Source of the DNA: Tetradesmus obliquus
Lineage: Eukaryota > Chlorophyta > Chlorophyceae > Sphaeropleales > Scenedesmaceae
Direction of reading: 5' to 3'
Assembly: GCA_030272155.1 (NCBI GenBank)
Contig: CP126200.1
Location: 930,001-994,000 of the forward strand
Length of the DNA stretch: 64,000 nt
In this document: piece after piece, positions 24,349-35,469 of the stretch
Numbering within the stretch: the first letter of the stretch is position 1
How the letters are laid out: every line of letters starts with the position of its first letter
Made by a program: the position numbers and the translations under genes
The notes under the pieces: model-generated
Seen by the model: the letters and a program-made list of their open reading frames with translations, nothing else
Told to the model about the DNA's origin: nothing
The model's database searches: none

Positions 24349-27300
24349 TTACTTCTCAGCGGTTGATGCACCAGCATGGTTCGGCTGACAGTGCCTAGAC
24401 CTGTACAGCAAATCCAGCTGCTGCTGCAGGTCAGCAGGCATCGCACCCAGCATGATGCCACCAGCTGGCCCAGCCCCGGCTGCTGCCAGCTGCTGCTGCA
24501 ATAGATCTCCGGCGGGTGACGTACCCCACATGATGCCGCCAGCCCCAGCTGCTGCCAGCTGCTGCTGCTGCATTGCATCAACAGCAGGCAACACGATGCT
24601 GCTGGAGTTCCCAGCCCCAGCTGCTGCCAGTTGCGGCTGCATAAAATCTCCAGCAGGCAATGCACCCAGCATGATGCCGCCATCCCTGGCTGCTGCCAGC
24701 TGCTGCTGCATTGCATCGACAGCAGGCAACATGATGCCGCTGGCAGGCCCAGCCCCAGCTGCTGCCAGATGCTGCTGCTTAAAATCTCCAGCAGGCAATG
24801 CACCCAGCATGATGCCGCCAGCCCCGGCTGCTGCCAGCTGCTGCTGCAGCTGCATGACCCGCAGCTGTGCATCTGCAGACAACACCATGCAACGCAGCGC
24901 ATGTCCATGAGGCGGGATGAGGTATTGAAGCTTGCAACAACTGGGCTGGCAACAAGATAGATGACAGCATTGCGTTGATGATTGTTACCGCATAATTAGA
25001 TGCCTTCTTCTCCGTGCAAACACATTGCCAGCTTTCCTGTGGGAGCAGCTGTGTGCGTCTGGCGTACAACAGAACGCGTCTGGCCCTGCAACGCAAGTGA
25101 TTGCCGACTGAATGTACTGTCACGCATACTGTGCGACAGGGCTGTACTGAAAGCAGCGAGAGTATTAATTCTGCCCTGGCTGGCACTACCACGGGAGGTT
25201 CACTATGCAAGCTCGCTGCTAACACGGAGTCGCTCACCCTGCAGCTGTAGCGCCTGCTGCTGCAGCTGCTGAGCTTGCTGCTCCACCAGCTCCTCCTGCT
25301 CTTCCAGCAGCTCCCAAACGCATTCAATGTTGTGGTCCCTGCACAAGTTGTACAGCTGCTGCCACAGCGGCTGAGACGCCTGCAAGGCACATGGACGCAC
25401 AGCGCATGGCGTCGTGAGGAAACCGTCTTAGACCCAAGACCCATGAGCACAATGAATGCATGGCATGCATCTAGCTACTGATGCTGGCCCAATGCATGAG
25501 AACAAGGACAACGCAGCCGGTTAAGTCACACTAACTGCCAGCAGCTGACGCTTAAGGAATAAGATCACAAGCGACATGACACAAAGTAGACAACACGTGC
25601 ACCCAATCATGGACTCCATGTGCTCCGCATGCGGCGAATGATATGCAACACCTGACAGCAGGAGGACTAGCACCAGCCTGCAATGCAGGGCGGTAACTGA
25701 ACAAGCAGCACACAAGGACTCGACTCCTGCAGCAATGCACAGCTCACCTTGCTTTGCAGCTGGATGCCGCACTCTCTCATGGTCTTGAGTACTTCTGCAC
25801 CCCAGCCTTTCAGGTCAGACTCATAGATGTTCAGCTTCGTGAGGCCTGTCAGCTGCGTCAGGTGGAGCAGGCCCACGCCAGTGACATTGGCACACGAGCT
25901 CAGGGTGAGACTCTTCAGCCTTGTCAGTGCTGCGAGCTCCTGCAGCGTAGCATCACTCATCTTGCTGTCACCAGCAGACAGGCTGCTGAGCGCCGTCAGC
26001 TGCCTCAAAGCAGGCCAGCTGGCCTGCTCTGCTGGCGCTCCAGACAGCTGCAGCTGCTGCAGCTGCGGCCATGCTTTGGCCAGGCTGCTTAGATCGATCG
26101 GGGGCTGCTGTCGGCCCGTGGACAGGCCAAACACACGCAGCGCAGCACCTTTTGTTTTGAACATGCGGCCGGCGCCCCCAGGCGCAAAGCCGATACCACT
26201 CACTGTCAAGCTGGTCAGCTTGGCAGGGGAGAGCAGCAGCGCACAGTCATCCGCAGACAGCTGTGGGGCTGGAGGTTCAGCGTCGCGGTCATCACCGTAC
26301 GGGTTGTGGTACAGCCAGACGCTCTGCAGCTGCTGCAGGTGCTGCAGCATGCGCACCAGCGCGGAGAGGCTGCGGTTGTCCCACGCCAGCCCCAGCTGGA
26401 GCTGCGTGAGGGTGCCTGCACTGCTGCACAGCACAGCGGGGTCCATGCCAAGCACCCTCATCAGCTTTAGATCGCGCAGCGCTGTCAGGCGCGCCAGGCA
26501 AGGCGTCTCGGCAGGTGTGAACGTGACACACGCACGACCGACCTGCGGCGCAAGCACAGCAAGACAAATCATTTGCATGCCACAGCTCCTGCAAACTGTA
26601 TTGTGCAACGAGGCACCAAGCACTGCAAAAAGAAGATGATGTTGATGCCATTCTGCTGCATAATAACATGCAGGTGGGCTCTGCCAGCGAGTCGCTTTTA
26701 GTGATACACTGCAGGTGGACACTTGCAGGCGCGCAAGCACTCACGTGCAATAATGTGATGCTCGCTGGCAGCTGCATGAACAGCGTGTGTGGCTCTGCCT
26801 TGGGTACATCAAGGGTGCTGAGCTCCAACTGCTGCAGCTGCTGCAGGCCAGCAATGGCTGCTCCCATTGGGCCAGGGCTGTGCTTCCAATGCAGCTGGCA
26901 CTCCGTCTGCACATCCAACTGCAGGCGCGTGAGCTGCGGCATCTGGCACAGCGCATCAGCAAGCGTATATGTATACGCACTGCTGCAGCTCCCTCTGCGC
27001 CTATTGCTCATCAACTCTGCAAAGCTGTATGTTGGAGGCTCCACGCGCACACTTGTCAGCTCCAGCCGCTGCAGCTGGCTCAGGCTTGCCATGCAGCGGA
27101 AGAGCTCGGGCATGCTGTTGAAGCTGGGCAGAGTCACGTCATACAGCTCGAGCGCTGTCAAGCTGCTGGACATAGCTGCTAGAGGATTGATCCCCGCAAT
27201 ACTGCTGCTGCTGCTGCTGCACAGTGGCGGCTCCTCCAGCAGGTCAAATGAGATGAGCCTCAGGCTGCGCAGCTTGCACAGCTGCTGCAGGGGCAGGGAC

Positions 27301-27557
27301 ACTTCCAGACAGACATCTTCGTCCTCGCCCCAACCATAGTCCAGGTTGATGCTTGTGACTTGCTGCGCAGCGCCACGCTCGAGCCAGGCTGTCATGCTGG
27401 CCAGCTGGCGCTTGCTGGCATCGTAATCAGCCCATTTAAAGGTGAAGGCGATGCTGCTGGTTGCTGCGTTGGCGGCTTCGCGCCAGGCTCTGCACACCAG
27501 AGCTGCCTTGCCTAGGCGCTGCGCAGGCTGTAGGTAGTTGAGCACGTGCACCAACAT
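24349..27557 (-). CDS. F-box/LRR protein B2 with coiled coil and repeated tail
   Basis: Four exons (26745..27557, 25748..26542, 25238..25379, 24349..24872) join to 757 residues with no break. The N-terminus is an F-box: LVHVLNYLQPAQRLGKAALVCRAWREAANAA. LRR units follow to about residue 536, for example LTALRDLKLMRVLGMD and LTSLTVSGIGFAPGG. The 142-nt third exon encodes a short coiled coil rich in EEQEELVEQQAQQLQQQA. The last exon has six tandem units of about 23 residues that alternate between GGIMLGALPAGD and GIMLPAVDAM types. F-box/LRR proteins usually recruit substrates to SCF ubiquitin ligases; the ligand is unknown. Homology to B3 and B4 continues upstream of Met 27557 (PST..GRVASCF), but no ATG remains there, so the start is uncertain. 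This is the best-preserved family member here. Confidence 0.8.
24415..24840. repeat. Coding tandem repeat array of B2 tail
   Basis: Six units of about 66-72 bp encode QQQLAAAGAG followed alternately by a GIMLGALPAGD or GIMLPAVDAM ending. The alternation suggests duplication in pairs. Confidence 0.85.
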
Positions 27558-28349
27558 CGGTGTTGGTAACGTGAAACAGCTGGCAACCCTGCCGCTGCAG
27601 GCAGTGTTCTTGGTGCTGGGATGGTAACCCTACACAGTGCGGTGTAGCGGCAGCATGATGCAGTGAACTTCTTGACTACAACCAACACATCAGCAGCTGG
27701 TGAACCATGCAGACGCAGTAAAACCTACATGTCAGTGGCTGACAAAAACCATAGCAGCTGCGCTGATTGGCTGTGTCTTGGGGTCAGCACATACTCACCA
27801 TGCTGCTGCTGTTGCTGCTGCTCCTGCTGCCAATGGACGCAGGGGCTTGTCTGAGACCCGCAGCAAGACCTTAAGGGCGACTGCCGTAATAACACACAAG
27901 ACCTGTGTTCCGTGCTGCAAACGTGCACTAGACACACGATCCTGAAGCAGCTCTTCAAGACCTGTAGCGGGCTGTGTGTTATGCAGAGCGATGTTACGCC
28001 GCTTCCAATTAATGGAGAAGACCAATTATGTTAGAAATGCTTGTGAGCAGCCGTACCGCTGCATTTACTTTTGTTTGATTTTGAATTGCGATCATGTCAC
28101 TCTAACACACTACAGCCGCGAAACTTTAATTCCACAGCTGCATTTGCCAAAGAAAGTTGCCGACTGCATGCCATATTGGCTTATCGAGGAGGCACGTTAG
28201 GAGCTCAATGATCCCATGCCAGATTGCATTGGAGAGGGACAAGGACAGCCCAGCTGCAATACAGCGTACACCTTGCATGCAGAATTTTCTCTGTCACTCA
28301 TGGTCAGACGGTCTGCAGCACCTCTTATATTGCCGCGGCACACATCACG
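27558..28349. other. Intergenic upstream of B2
   Basis: This holds the B2 promoter and the lost upstream part of its N-terminus: in-frame codons PSTKNTACSGRVASC are followed upstream by a TAG at about 27632. Nothing else was recognised. Confidence 0.5.
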
Positions 28350-28740
28350 TCAAACGCGTGGCAGGCAATACATGTCGCCAGCAGGTACTGCATATGGCAT
28401 GCTGCCTTGGAGGTTCTCAGCCCTGGCTGCTGCCAGCTGCTGCTGCAATGCAGCTCCAGCAAGGGGCACACAAAGTGTGCTGCCACTAGCAGGCCCAGCC
28501 ACAGCTGCCACCAGCTGCTGGTGCAGTGGCTCTCCACCCGGTGGCACACCCAGGATGCTGCTGCTGGGAGGCCCAGCAGCTGCCGCCAGATGCTGCTGCA
28601 TGAGGGTTTCAGCAGGTGGCACACCCAGCCTGACGGTGCCAGGGGCCTCAGCCCTTTCGAGCAACGCCAGCTGCTGCATTATGCCATAATAATGATTATG
28701 GGGGCTCCAGCGGGTGACGCACACAGCATAATGCGGGTGC
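28350..28740 (-). pseudogene. Orphan tail-repeat exon of the F-box/LRR family
   Basis: A 124-codon open frame on minus contains three to four units like the B2 tail (HLAAAAGPPSSSILGVPPGG, HQQLVAAVAGPASG, LQQQLAAARAENLQG). No F-box, LRR or coiled-coil exon lies beside it. It abuts the retroelement remnant, which suggests that the rest of this gene copy was lost or cut off by the insertion. Confidence 0.6.
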
Positions 28741-28789
28741 TATAACCTGACGTGACACATAAGATCGGCGGCAGATCGCATCGCACAGT

Positions 28790-29297
28790 CTGGCTTTGAG
28801 CCAGCTGGCCACTGCTGTGAAGGCACCTGCCAGAGCTTCAGGCTCCAGCAGTGACGGGTACTGCGTCTGCAGTAGGCGCATCCTGTGCTGGGCTATGCGA
28901 TGCGCTGCAGGATCAATATCACTATAATGGTACTGCCTGACTCTAATGCCTGCTCGCAACACCATCTCCAAGCCGGCACACAACCCACCAAAGGGCTCGT
29001 ACAGCGTAATGCCATCTGCGAGCGCTGCAGGGAAGAAGCTGCTACTGACGCTTGCTGTATTCAGCTGCGCTGTTGCTTGCACTCCGCTGCTGTCTGCCGG
29101 GCCCGTGTAGCTCCCAGGTAGGTGCTGCTGTGCTGGCAGAGGACTGCCGCTGCTGCTGCTACTGCTGCTGCTGCAGTAGCTAGCCTGATTGACGCAGCGA
29201 GCTGCCTCTGAACGCAGCTGCTGCTGCTGCCATGCCATGTGCTGGCTGCAGCCATCATCTGGTGGCTCTGCCAATAGCTGCGAAAAAGGCCCGGTAC
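28790..29297 (-). pseudogene. Retroelement fragment with C5-methyltransferase-like N-terminus
   Basis: On minus, an open frame carries a Ser-rich linker, then LYEPFGGLCAGLEMVLRAG and YHYSDIDPAAHRIAQHRM. These resemble motifs I and II of DNA cytosine-C5 methyltransferases (SAM-binding FGG loop, then an acidic residue region). The catalytic PCQ motif is absent, because homology stops near 28820 and the frame runs into unrelated sequence. Cytosine methyltransferase domains captured by algal and protist retrotransposons are known from the literature. The fragment shares the minus-strand orientation of the gag-like gene at 30186-32854 and is cut at 29298 by the palindrome arm. Confidence 0.5.
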
Positions 29298-30320
29298 CCC
29301 CATTCTGAACATCAAGACATGTACAGCAGCAGACGCAGAAGCCGCTTTTGCTAAGCACAGCAACTGCAAGCAACTGGTGGCTGCAGTGATGCTCGCGCAG
29401 ACTAACGCCAAAGACCCCCATGCTTTTTGTCACCTGCCTGAGCATGCTCCTGGCAAGCTGGGCACCTATCACACCAATGCCCAGTGCAGGAAGCAGCGCA
29501 CACAGCAGAATCAGCAGGAAGAGCAGCAGGCGGGTCAGCAGCAGACAAACTAGCAGCTGCTCAGCATGCTGCAGGGTTTCAAGCTGGGCGCAGCAGCGCA
29601 GCAAGCAAGCAGCAACGCTGGCTATCCAGCTGCTGTCAGCAGCAGCGGTGGCTATGGCTATCCAGCTGCTGCAAGCAGCAGCGGTGGCTACGGCTATCCA
29701 GCTGCTGCAAGCAGCAGCGGTGGCTACGGCTATCCAGCTGCTGCAAGCAGCAGCGGTGGCTACGGCTATCCTATAGCTACGTCCATGCTGCTTCCAGCAA
29801 TGGGGCTGGCAGGGCAGGCACCTGGCAACCCGCCCAAGCCGCCGAGAGACGGCAGGAAACAGGCAGGGCAAGGTGGAGGACAGCAGTGCGACATTTGTGG
29901 TTGGAAGCAGGGCTGTTAGGGCCACGCTGGCAAGCCGTGCTATTACGATGACCCACAGTTTGCCAACAGCAAGGACTGGCCAGGCCCTGGACCTATGGTT
30001 CCACAGGAGCGACTGCAGCGTTATCTCTGGCGCTGCATTCAGCAGGGAGTGGCGCCAAGGCTGGGCCGCTGCAGCGAAGCCTACGTGCGGCTGCAGCAGG
30101 CAGGCCGATGGTCACAGCAGCAGGCGCAAGCGGTGCAGCAGCTGCAGCAGCAGCAGCAACAGCCACCAGTAGCTGCAGCAGGCAGCTACATGCAGCGCCC
30201 GCAGCCGCTGTATGCAGCCACACCACATACGCTGTTCCTGCCACCTGCAGGGCAGGATATGGCAGCAGCATATGCTGCTGTTCCAGCAATAGCAAGCACA
30301 CAGTACCAGGCAGCAGCTGG
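29298..30320 (+). repeat. Left arm of 1023-bp inverted repeat
   Basis: This is an inverted copy of 31356..30334. Position x pairs with 60654 minus x along the whole length with no net indel. I counted five substitutions by eye (about 99.5 % identity). On plus it reads the central and C-terminal part of the gag-like protein, but with stop codons: a CAG-to-TAG change at about 29551 and a TAG at about 29918. Confidence 0.95.
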
Positions 30321-30333
30321 CTGCCCTTGCATA
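30321..30333. repeat. 13-bp palindrome spacer
   Basis: CTGCCCTTGCATA separates the two arms and is the only unpaired sequence of the structure. Confidence 0.95.
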
Positions 30334-31356
30334 CCAGCTGCTGCCTGGTACTGTGTGCTTGCTATTGCTGGAACAGCAGCATATGCTGCTGCCATATCCT
30401 GCCCTGCAGGTGGCAGGAACAGCGTATGTGGTGTGGCTGCATACAGCGGCTGCGGGCGCTGCATGTAGCTGCCTGCTGCAGCTACTGGTGGCTGTTGCTG
30501 CTGCTGCTGCAGCTGCTGCACCGCTTGCGCCTGCTGCTGTGACCATCGGCCTGCCTGCTGCAGCCGCACGTAGGCTTCGCTGCAGCGGCCCAGCCTTGGC
30601 GCCACTCCCTGCTGAATGCAGCGCCAGAGATAACGCTGCAGTCGCTCCTGTGGAACCATAGGTCCAGGGCCTGGCCAGTCCTTGCTGTTGGCAAACTGTG
30701 GGTCATCGTAATAGCACGGCTTGCCAGCGTGGCCCTCACTGCCCTGCTTCCAACCACAAATGTCGCACTGCTGTCCTCCACCTTGCCCTGCCTGTTTCCT
30801 GCCGTCTCTCGGCGGCTTGGGCGGGTTGCCAGGTGCCTGCCCTGCCAGCCCCATTGCTGGAAGCAGCATGGACGTAGCTATAGGATAGCCGTAGCCACCG
30901 CTGCTGCTTGCAGCAGCTGGATAGCCGTAGCCACCGCTGCTGCTTGCAGCAGCTGGATAGCCGTAGCCACCGCTGCTGCTTGCAGCAGCTGGATAGCCAT
31001 AGCCACCGCTGCTGCTGACAGCAGCTGGATAGCCAGCGTTGCTGCTTGCTTGCTGCGCTGCTGCGCCCAGCTTGAAACCCTGCAGCATGCTGAGCAGCTG
31101 CTGGTTTGTCTGCTGCTGACCCGCCTGCTGCTCTTCCTGCTGTTTCTGCTGTGTGCGCTGCTTCCTGCACTGGGCATTGGTGTGATAGGTGCCCAGCTTG
31201 CCAGGAGCATGCTCAGGCAGGTGACAAAAAGCATGGGGGTCTTTGGCGTTAGTCTGCGCGAGCATCACTGCAGCCACCAGTTGCTTGCAGTTGCTGTGCT
31301 TAGCAAAAGCAGCTTCTGCGTCTGCTGCTGTACATGTCTTGATGTTCAGAATGGGG
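30334..31356 (-). repeat. Right arm of 1023-bp inverted repeat
   Basis: This is the intact-reading arm. It forms part of the continuous gag-like open frame on minus. The arm ends within the gag coding sequence at 31356, where the paired left sequence switches to the methyltransferase fragment. Confidence 0.95.
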
Positions 31357-32854
31357 CTGCCCTCTCCAACTGCAGCAGCTGTGCTGCTGCCAGCAGCAGC
31401 TGAGCTGCTGCCGGGTGCTGCTGGCTGCTGCGCGAAGACCTGCACGACAGTACCTGCTGTTGCTGACGCCACCTGATTGGCGTACTCAGTCTCCAGCTTC
31501 TCCGCCAGCTGCAGAGGGTTCATCGGACCCTGCATGCGCAGCCAGCTGCGTGCGCACTCCTGCATGCTACTGTCCTTGAGGCCCCTAATGAACACCTCTG
31601 TGGCTGGCAGCAGGCTCACTGTCTCCAGATGCGCAAACATCTGCCGGTACTTACTGACCTGGTTAGCAAAGGCTATGAAGCTCAGGTTGCCCTGCGCACC
31701 TTTCACTCCCAGCCTTGCATACTGCTGCGTCTCCTCAGGCCCAGCTAGCCCGAACACAATGTCCAGGGCCAGCCAGAGCTTGAGTGCCAGCACCTGCACA
31801 GGGTAGTAGGAGTGACCCTGCACTGTGATGGGCCCGCTGTGCGCCTGCACTGCTGGCTGAAGCTGCTGCTGTGCCAGCAGTACGGCATCTGCTGCACGCT
31901 CAGCCCGTATTGCTGCTGTGATCTGCTGCAGCAGCTGAGGCTGCTGCTGCGGCTGTGCAACCTGTCCCTGCTCCACGTCCAGCACAGGCTGCTGCTGCTG
32001 CTGCTGCTGCAGCAGCTGCTCTAGCAGCCTGTCTGTTGCCTCAGATGCTGGGTTGACAGCGCGCGGCACTGCAGCGGGTAGCGCTGCAACTGGCGGCCTG
32101 TATGGCTGTGTATGAGGCGGCTGGTCTGGCGGGCTCGCCAGGCGCTGTGCAGGGGTACCCTGCTCCAGCTGCAGCAGGATCTTGTAGTCATCCTGCGACC
32201 TGATCAGCGCCATCATATCACGCTGCTGTGAGTGCCGCTTCTGTAAGCGTGCCAGCAGCGCGGCACTGAACTGCGCGCCAGGAATGTAGCCCTTTGCTGC
32301 CTCCTCCCCTTCACTGCCGAGGCATGCCCATATCTGCTGCAGCACCACATGCGCATCTGAACCAGTCTTGCAGAGATCTGCCAGCAGGTCAATTAGCATC
32401 TCAGGTGTTACATTTTCTGGCCGCAGCTTGCGCTCCAGACCATGCAGCTGTTTTTAGCTGCCTGCTTGTACAGCAAGTATGGCTCACCCCTGTCACCCGT
32501 GTACAAGTCTGCTCCCGTACTGCTGCTGCCCTTGCCTGCTGCAACGTAAGCCATGCTGCTGTGGTAAGCTGCCGCTGATACGTGCTGCTTGAACAAGGGA
32601 TTGCTAAACTCTATATCGCTTGCTGCAACTGCACTGTAGTAGGAGTCTTGTGTCAGGGGCGTGCTGAGCCCTGGACTGCTGGTGTCACTGCTGATACTGT
32701 CCAACTGACCAGACTGCTGCCTGGATGCATGTGCTAGTTGTGCAGCGTGCTGCTGTATATACGGATACTGATCTTCTAAAGGGCCTGCAACGGCTGGCAG
32801 AGCATGTTGCGAACGAGTACCGTACTGGTGCTGACGGTCCAGAATTACACCCAC

Positions 32855-33599
32855 GCGTCGCTGCCTACTGGCACAGCCACTGAAGGCTGATGCTCAGACG
32901 GCAACTGAAAAACTGAACAGTCGAAACACCGAGCGCTGCAAGTACTTTTAAGCTATGCTTGGCCACGTCGGACCTGCCCGCTCGCCTGACCGGTCTGCTC
33001 CAAGTCGGCAAGCGAGGAGAAAAGGTGGTCCTTGGTATAAGAAAGCTGATCTAGGCGGCCTATGATGGCTGGTCGGACTGCGTGTCTGGGCGCCATGGCC
33101 TGTCTAGTAGACAGTGTCTACGCCAGTTCGCTAAGCTTAGCTAGGGCTTGCATCACTTGGTTTCATCTTGCTCATTGATTGAGCTCCCTGAAACAACAGT
33201 GTATCTGTGTTCGTGGGACAAGAGACGGAAATGTCGAGGCTTGAAATGATTACGACAAGGGCTGCTGTAGCATAGTTGCCATACCTCTCCCGACTCGTGA
33301 GATGATTTTAAGGACAACGGGCTGACCCCGGTGCCACCGGTAAATCCTGCCTTCCGACAGCCTTCCATGCCATTTGGGCTTAAGCCCTAAGACTCTCTCG
33401 CTGAGAACTCGCCATGCCATGCCAGTTGACCAGCAAATGCCAATCGATCGTCGACGTCAAATGCATGTAGGCATGCTGAAATGACATGAACGCCCGCTAT
33501 CGTAGGTGAATGCAACATCATTGACCCTGCTCTGGTGACAACCAGCCAGGTGGCCTGGCTACAGTCCCAGGAACAGCACAGTATGCTCTGCTAGCAACA
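32855..33599. other. Upstream flank of gag-like gene
   Basis: This could hold the element's 5' untranslated region or LTR. No second copy is present in the window, so an LTR cannot be delimited. No gene seen. Confidence 0.35.
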
Positions 33600-33795
33600 C
33601 TGCTAGTCGAGAAAATTCGCATACGAGGCCAGATCTAGCGTCAAACCAGCCCCAACCGCCGCCAGCTGCTGCTGCATCAGAGCTGCAGGTCGTTGCGCAC
33701 CCAGCATGTTGGCACTGAAAGACGCGTTCTGCGCGGAGGCTGCAGCCGCAGCTGCCGCCAGCTGCTGCTCTAGCTGCATGACCCGCAGCTAGGCA
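33600..33795 (-). pseudogene. Second orphan tail exon of the F-box/LRR family
   Basis: On minus, RVMQLEQQLAAAAAASAQ, then MLGAQRPAALMQQQLAAVGAG, end at a stop near 33604. RVMQL.QQLAA is the exact opening of the B2 tail exon. No other exon of the family is nearby. Confidence 0.6.
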
Positions 33796-35469
33796 CCTGC
33801 AGGCAGCATGACGCAGTATATATGGTAGGCTGTCATGAGGTTTGGATGCTTGGACACAAAAGGCGCTCAGCAAAGGCCAAGACATGTGAGCATCCCATGG
33901 GCAGCCACTTGCAACTGTGTCCATTCCGCATCATCAGCTGTCAGTTATGTACGTGAAGCCCGTGGCACTGATGTAAGAAACCACCATCTCAGCATACATA
34001 TGCCAGATTGTTCCACACAATATTGGCCGCTGCAGCACGCCACAAATGCAGCTGCTGATACGCCAGCCACGCTAGCAGCGCTGCTTGCACAACAGGCGAC
34101 CACGCGTAAATGATTTTGTGGCACCTCTCCAGCGCCAGTGGTGTCAGCACAGCTGCTATGCGCGGACCAGGTTTGCTGTGTCACACGGCCACTGGCCGTC
34201 CCATTGACTTACTGTGACGATGAGACGTCAATGCTGAGCATCTGTTTGCTGCAGCTGTGCATTGAAGCACACCGCATTGTTTTTCAAAACCGCAACAACA
34301 CAAAGCTGGCACGCCACCAAGTTATTGTTGAAAGGTCCTTTCAAACGGATACCGTATGCGCTGTAAATGCAAGTTGTCAACAATTCAAGTCACCTGGTGA
34401 TAAAAGTCTAAAATATTGGTTTTTGCGGTACAGAATTTCGGGCTCGTCACTGGGCAGCCGGAAAGAGTGACTTATTTCACCTGTAATTATTGTTCAACTT
34501 TTTCGCGGTGAATCGAAGTCTAAATTATTTAATAACTTGCATTTACTGCGCATACGGTAACTAAAAATTGTCTTCGACAGAATGGCACTTGCACTGATGC
34601 TAGCATGCTTTGCATATACACACGTACATACATGCGCTCAATTTATGGGCTAAGTCACTGAGCACATGTGTACACAGTGTGTGGTGCAACCAGTTGACGG
34701 CTTCAACCATTTTGTTATCGTCCCACAGCAACAGTTCTCACAGCAGCAGTCTGCCGCAGGTCAGTCTGTCTGTCCCAAGGCATGAAGAGCTGTACACCAT
34801 TGCTGCACTGCAGTACTGGCAGTACTGCGCATGCAGCTGCAGCATGGTCATCACCTGTCAGATGGTCTTGTTGCTTGAGCAACCGTGTGGCCCATGCATG
34901 GTGCATATGCATGCACCTGTCCAATATTGAGCAAAAGACAAAGTACTGTAGTGGCACGGCGACCCACGGCACACCCTTGCTGCTGCTAATCATGATGTTT
35001 TCAAGTTAACTTGCCAACGTTGGCAATTGCTGATCCTTGCAAGGAGCCAATTGGCTGAGATATTCAAACATGACAAGTGTAAAACGGGCAGCATGTCAAC
35101 TTTAGCTAACTATCAACAATTGAATAATTGTGGGAAGCAATTGCGCAGGTTGGCTGCATCATACGCCAAGGCTGCAAGAGAGCACGCAGTTGTCGAAACG
35201 GCCCGTTGTTGTTGCACCAACATTGGGACATCATAGGCGAGCCCTCACGAAGAAGATGGCACAAATAAATTTAAAACTGAACATGTCCTCAAATGTGACA
35301 AGGGCGGTGACATAGCTCACTGGTGCCGCGGCCAGGGTTCAAGCTTTCGAACTTTTGACTTCCGTACAAACACCACCTAGACCCATACATACCCGTCGGC
35401 GCCCAAAAGCCTGCTCAGTAAGTCTGCTTTCAACGAGCTATGGCTTCACGCAATTAAAGTCGCCATATC
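33796..35469. other. Intergenic, lower GC, upstream of cyclin
   Basis: About 1.7 kb with no supported gene. The part around 34260-35300 is more AT-rich than its surroundings. The cyclin promoter should lie at the right end; no E2F consensus or TATA box stands out. Confidence 0.45.

Larger units (their letters stand above)
30186..32854 (-). mobile_element. Retrotransposon gag-like gene with zinc knuckle
   Basis: A 737-codon open frame (32399 to 30186) has a Gln-rich N-part, a helical core (FANQVSKYRQMFAHLE, FIRGLKDSSMQECARSWL), four 12-residue GYGYPAAASSSG repeats and a zinc-knuckle-like CDICGWKQGSEGHAGKPC (Cys-X2-Cys-X8-His-X4-Cys). This order is typical of gag proteins of algal retroelements. 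An upstream open frame (32854 to 32408) is its N-terminus in another frame, and the two meet at an A-homopolymer near 32452, consistent with a one-base loss. Past the palindrome centre (30320) the frame reads the antisense of its own arm, so the native C-terminus is missing. No reverse transcriptase, integrase or LTR was recognised in the window. Confidence 0.65.

Noticed and set aside
24415..24840. CRISPR-like regular repeats
   Set aside because: The repeats are protein-coding, vary with codon structure and have no unique spacers; the host is a eukaryote.
28696..29925. 409-codon minus-strand frame across the palindrome boundary
   Set aside because: Its first two thirds are the antisense of the gag copy in the left arm; only the part below 29298 shows protein-like motifs.
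29298..31356. Reading the palindrome as terminal inverted repeats of a DNA transposon
   Set aside because: The arms are coding parts of a gag-like gene, have only a 13-bp centre and enclose no transposase.
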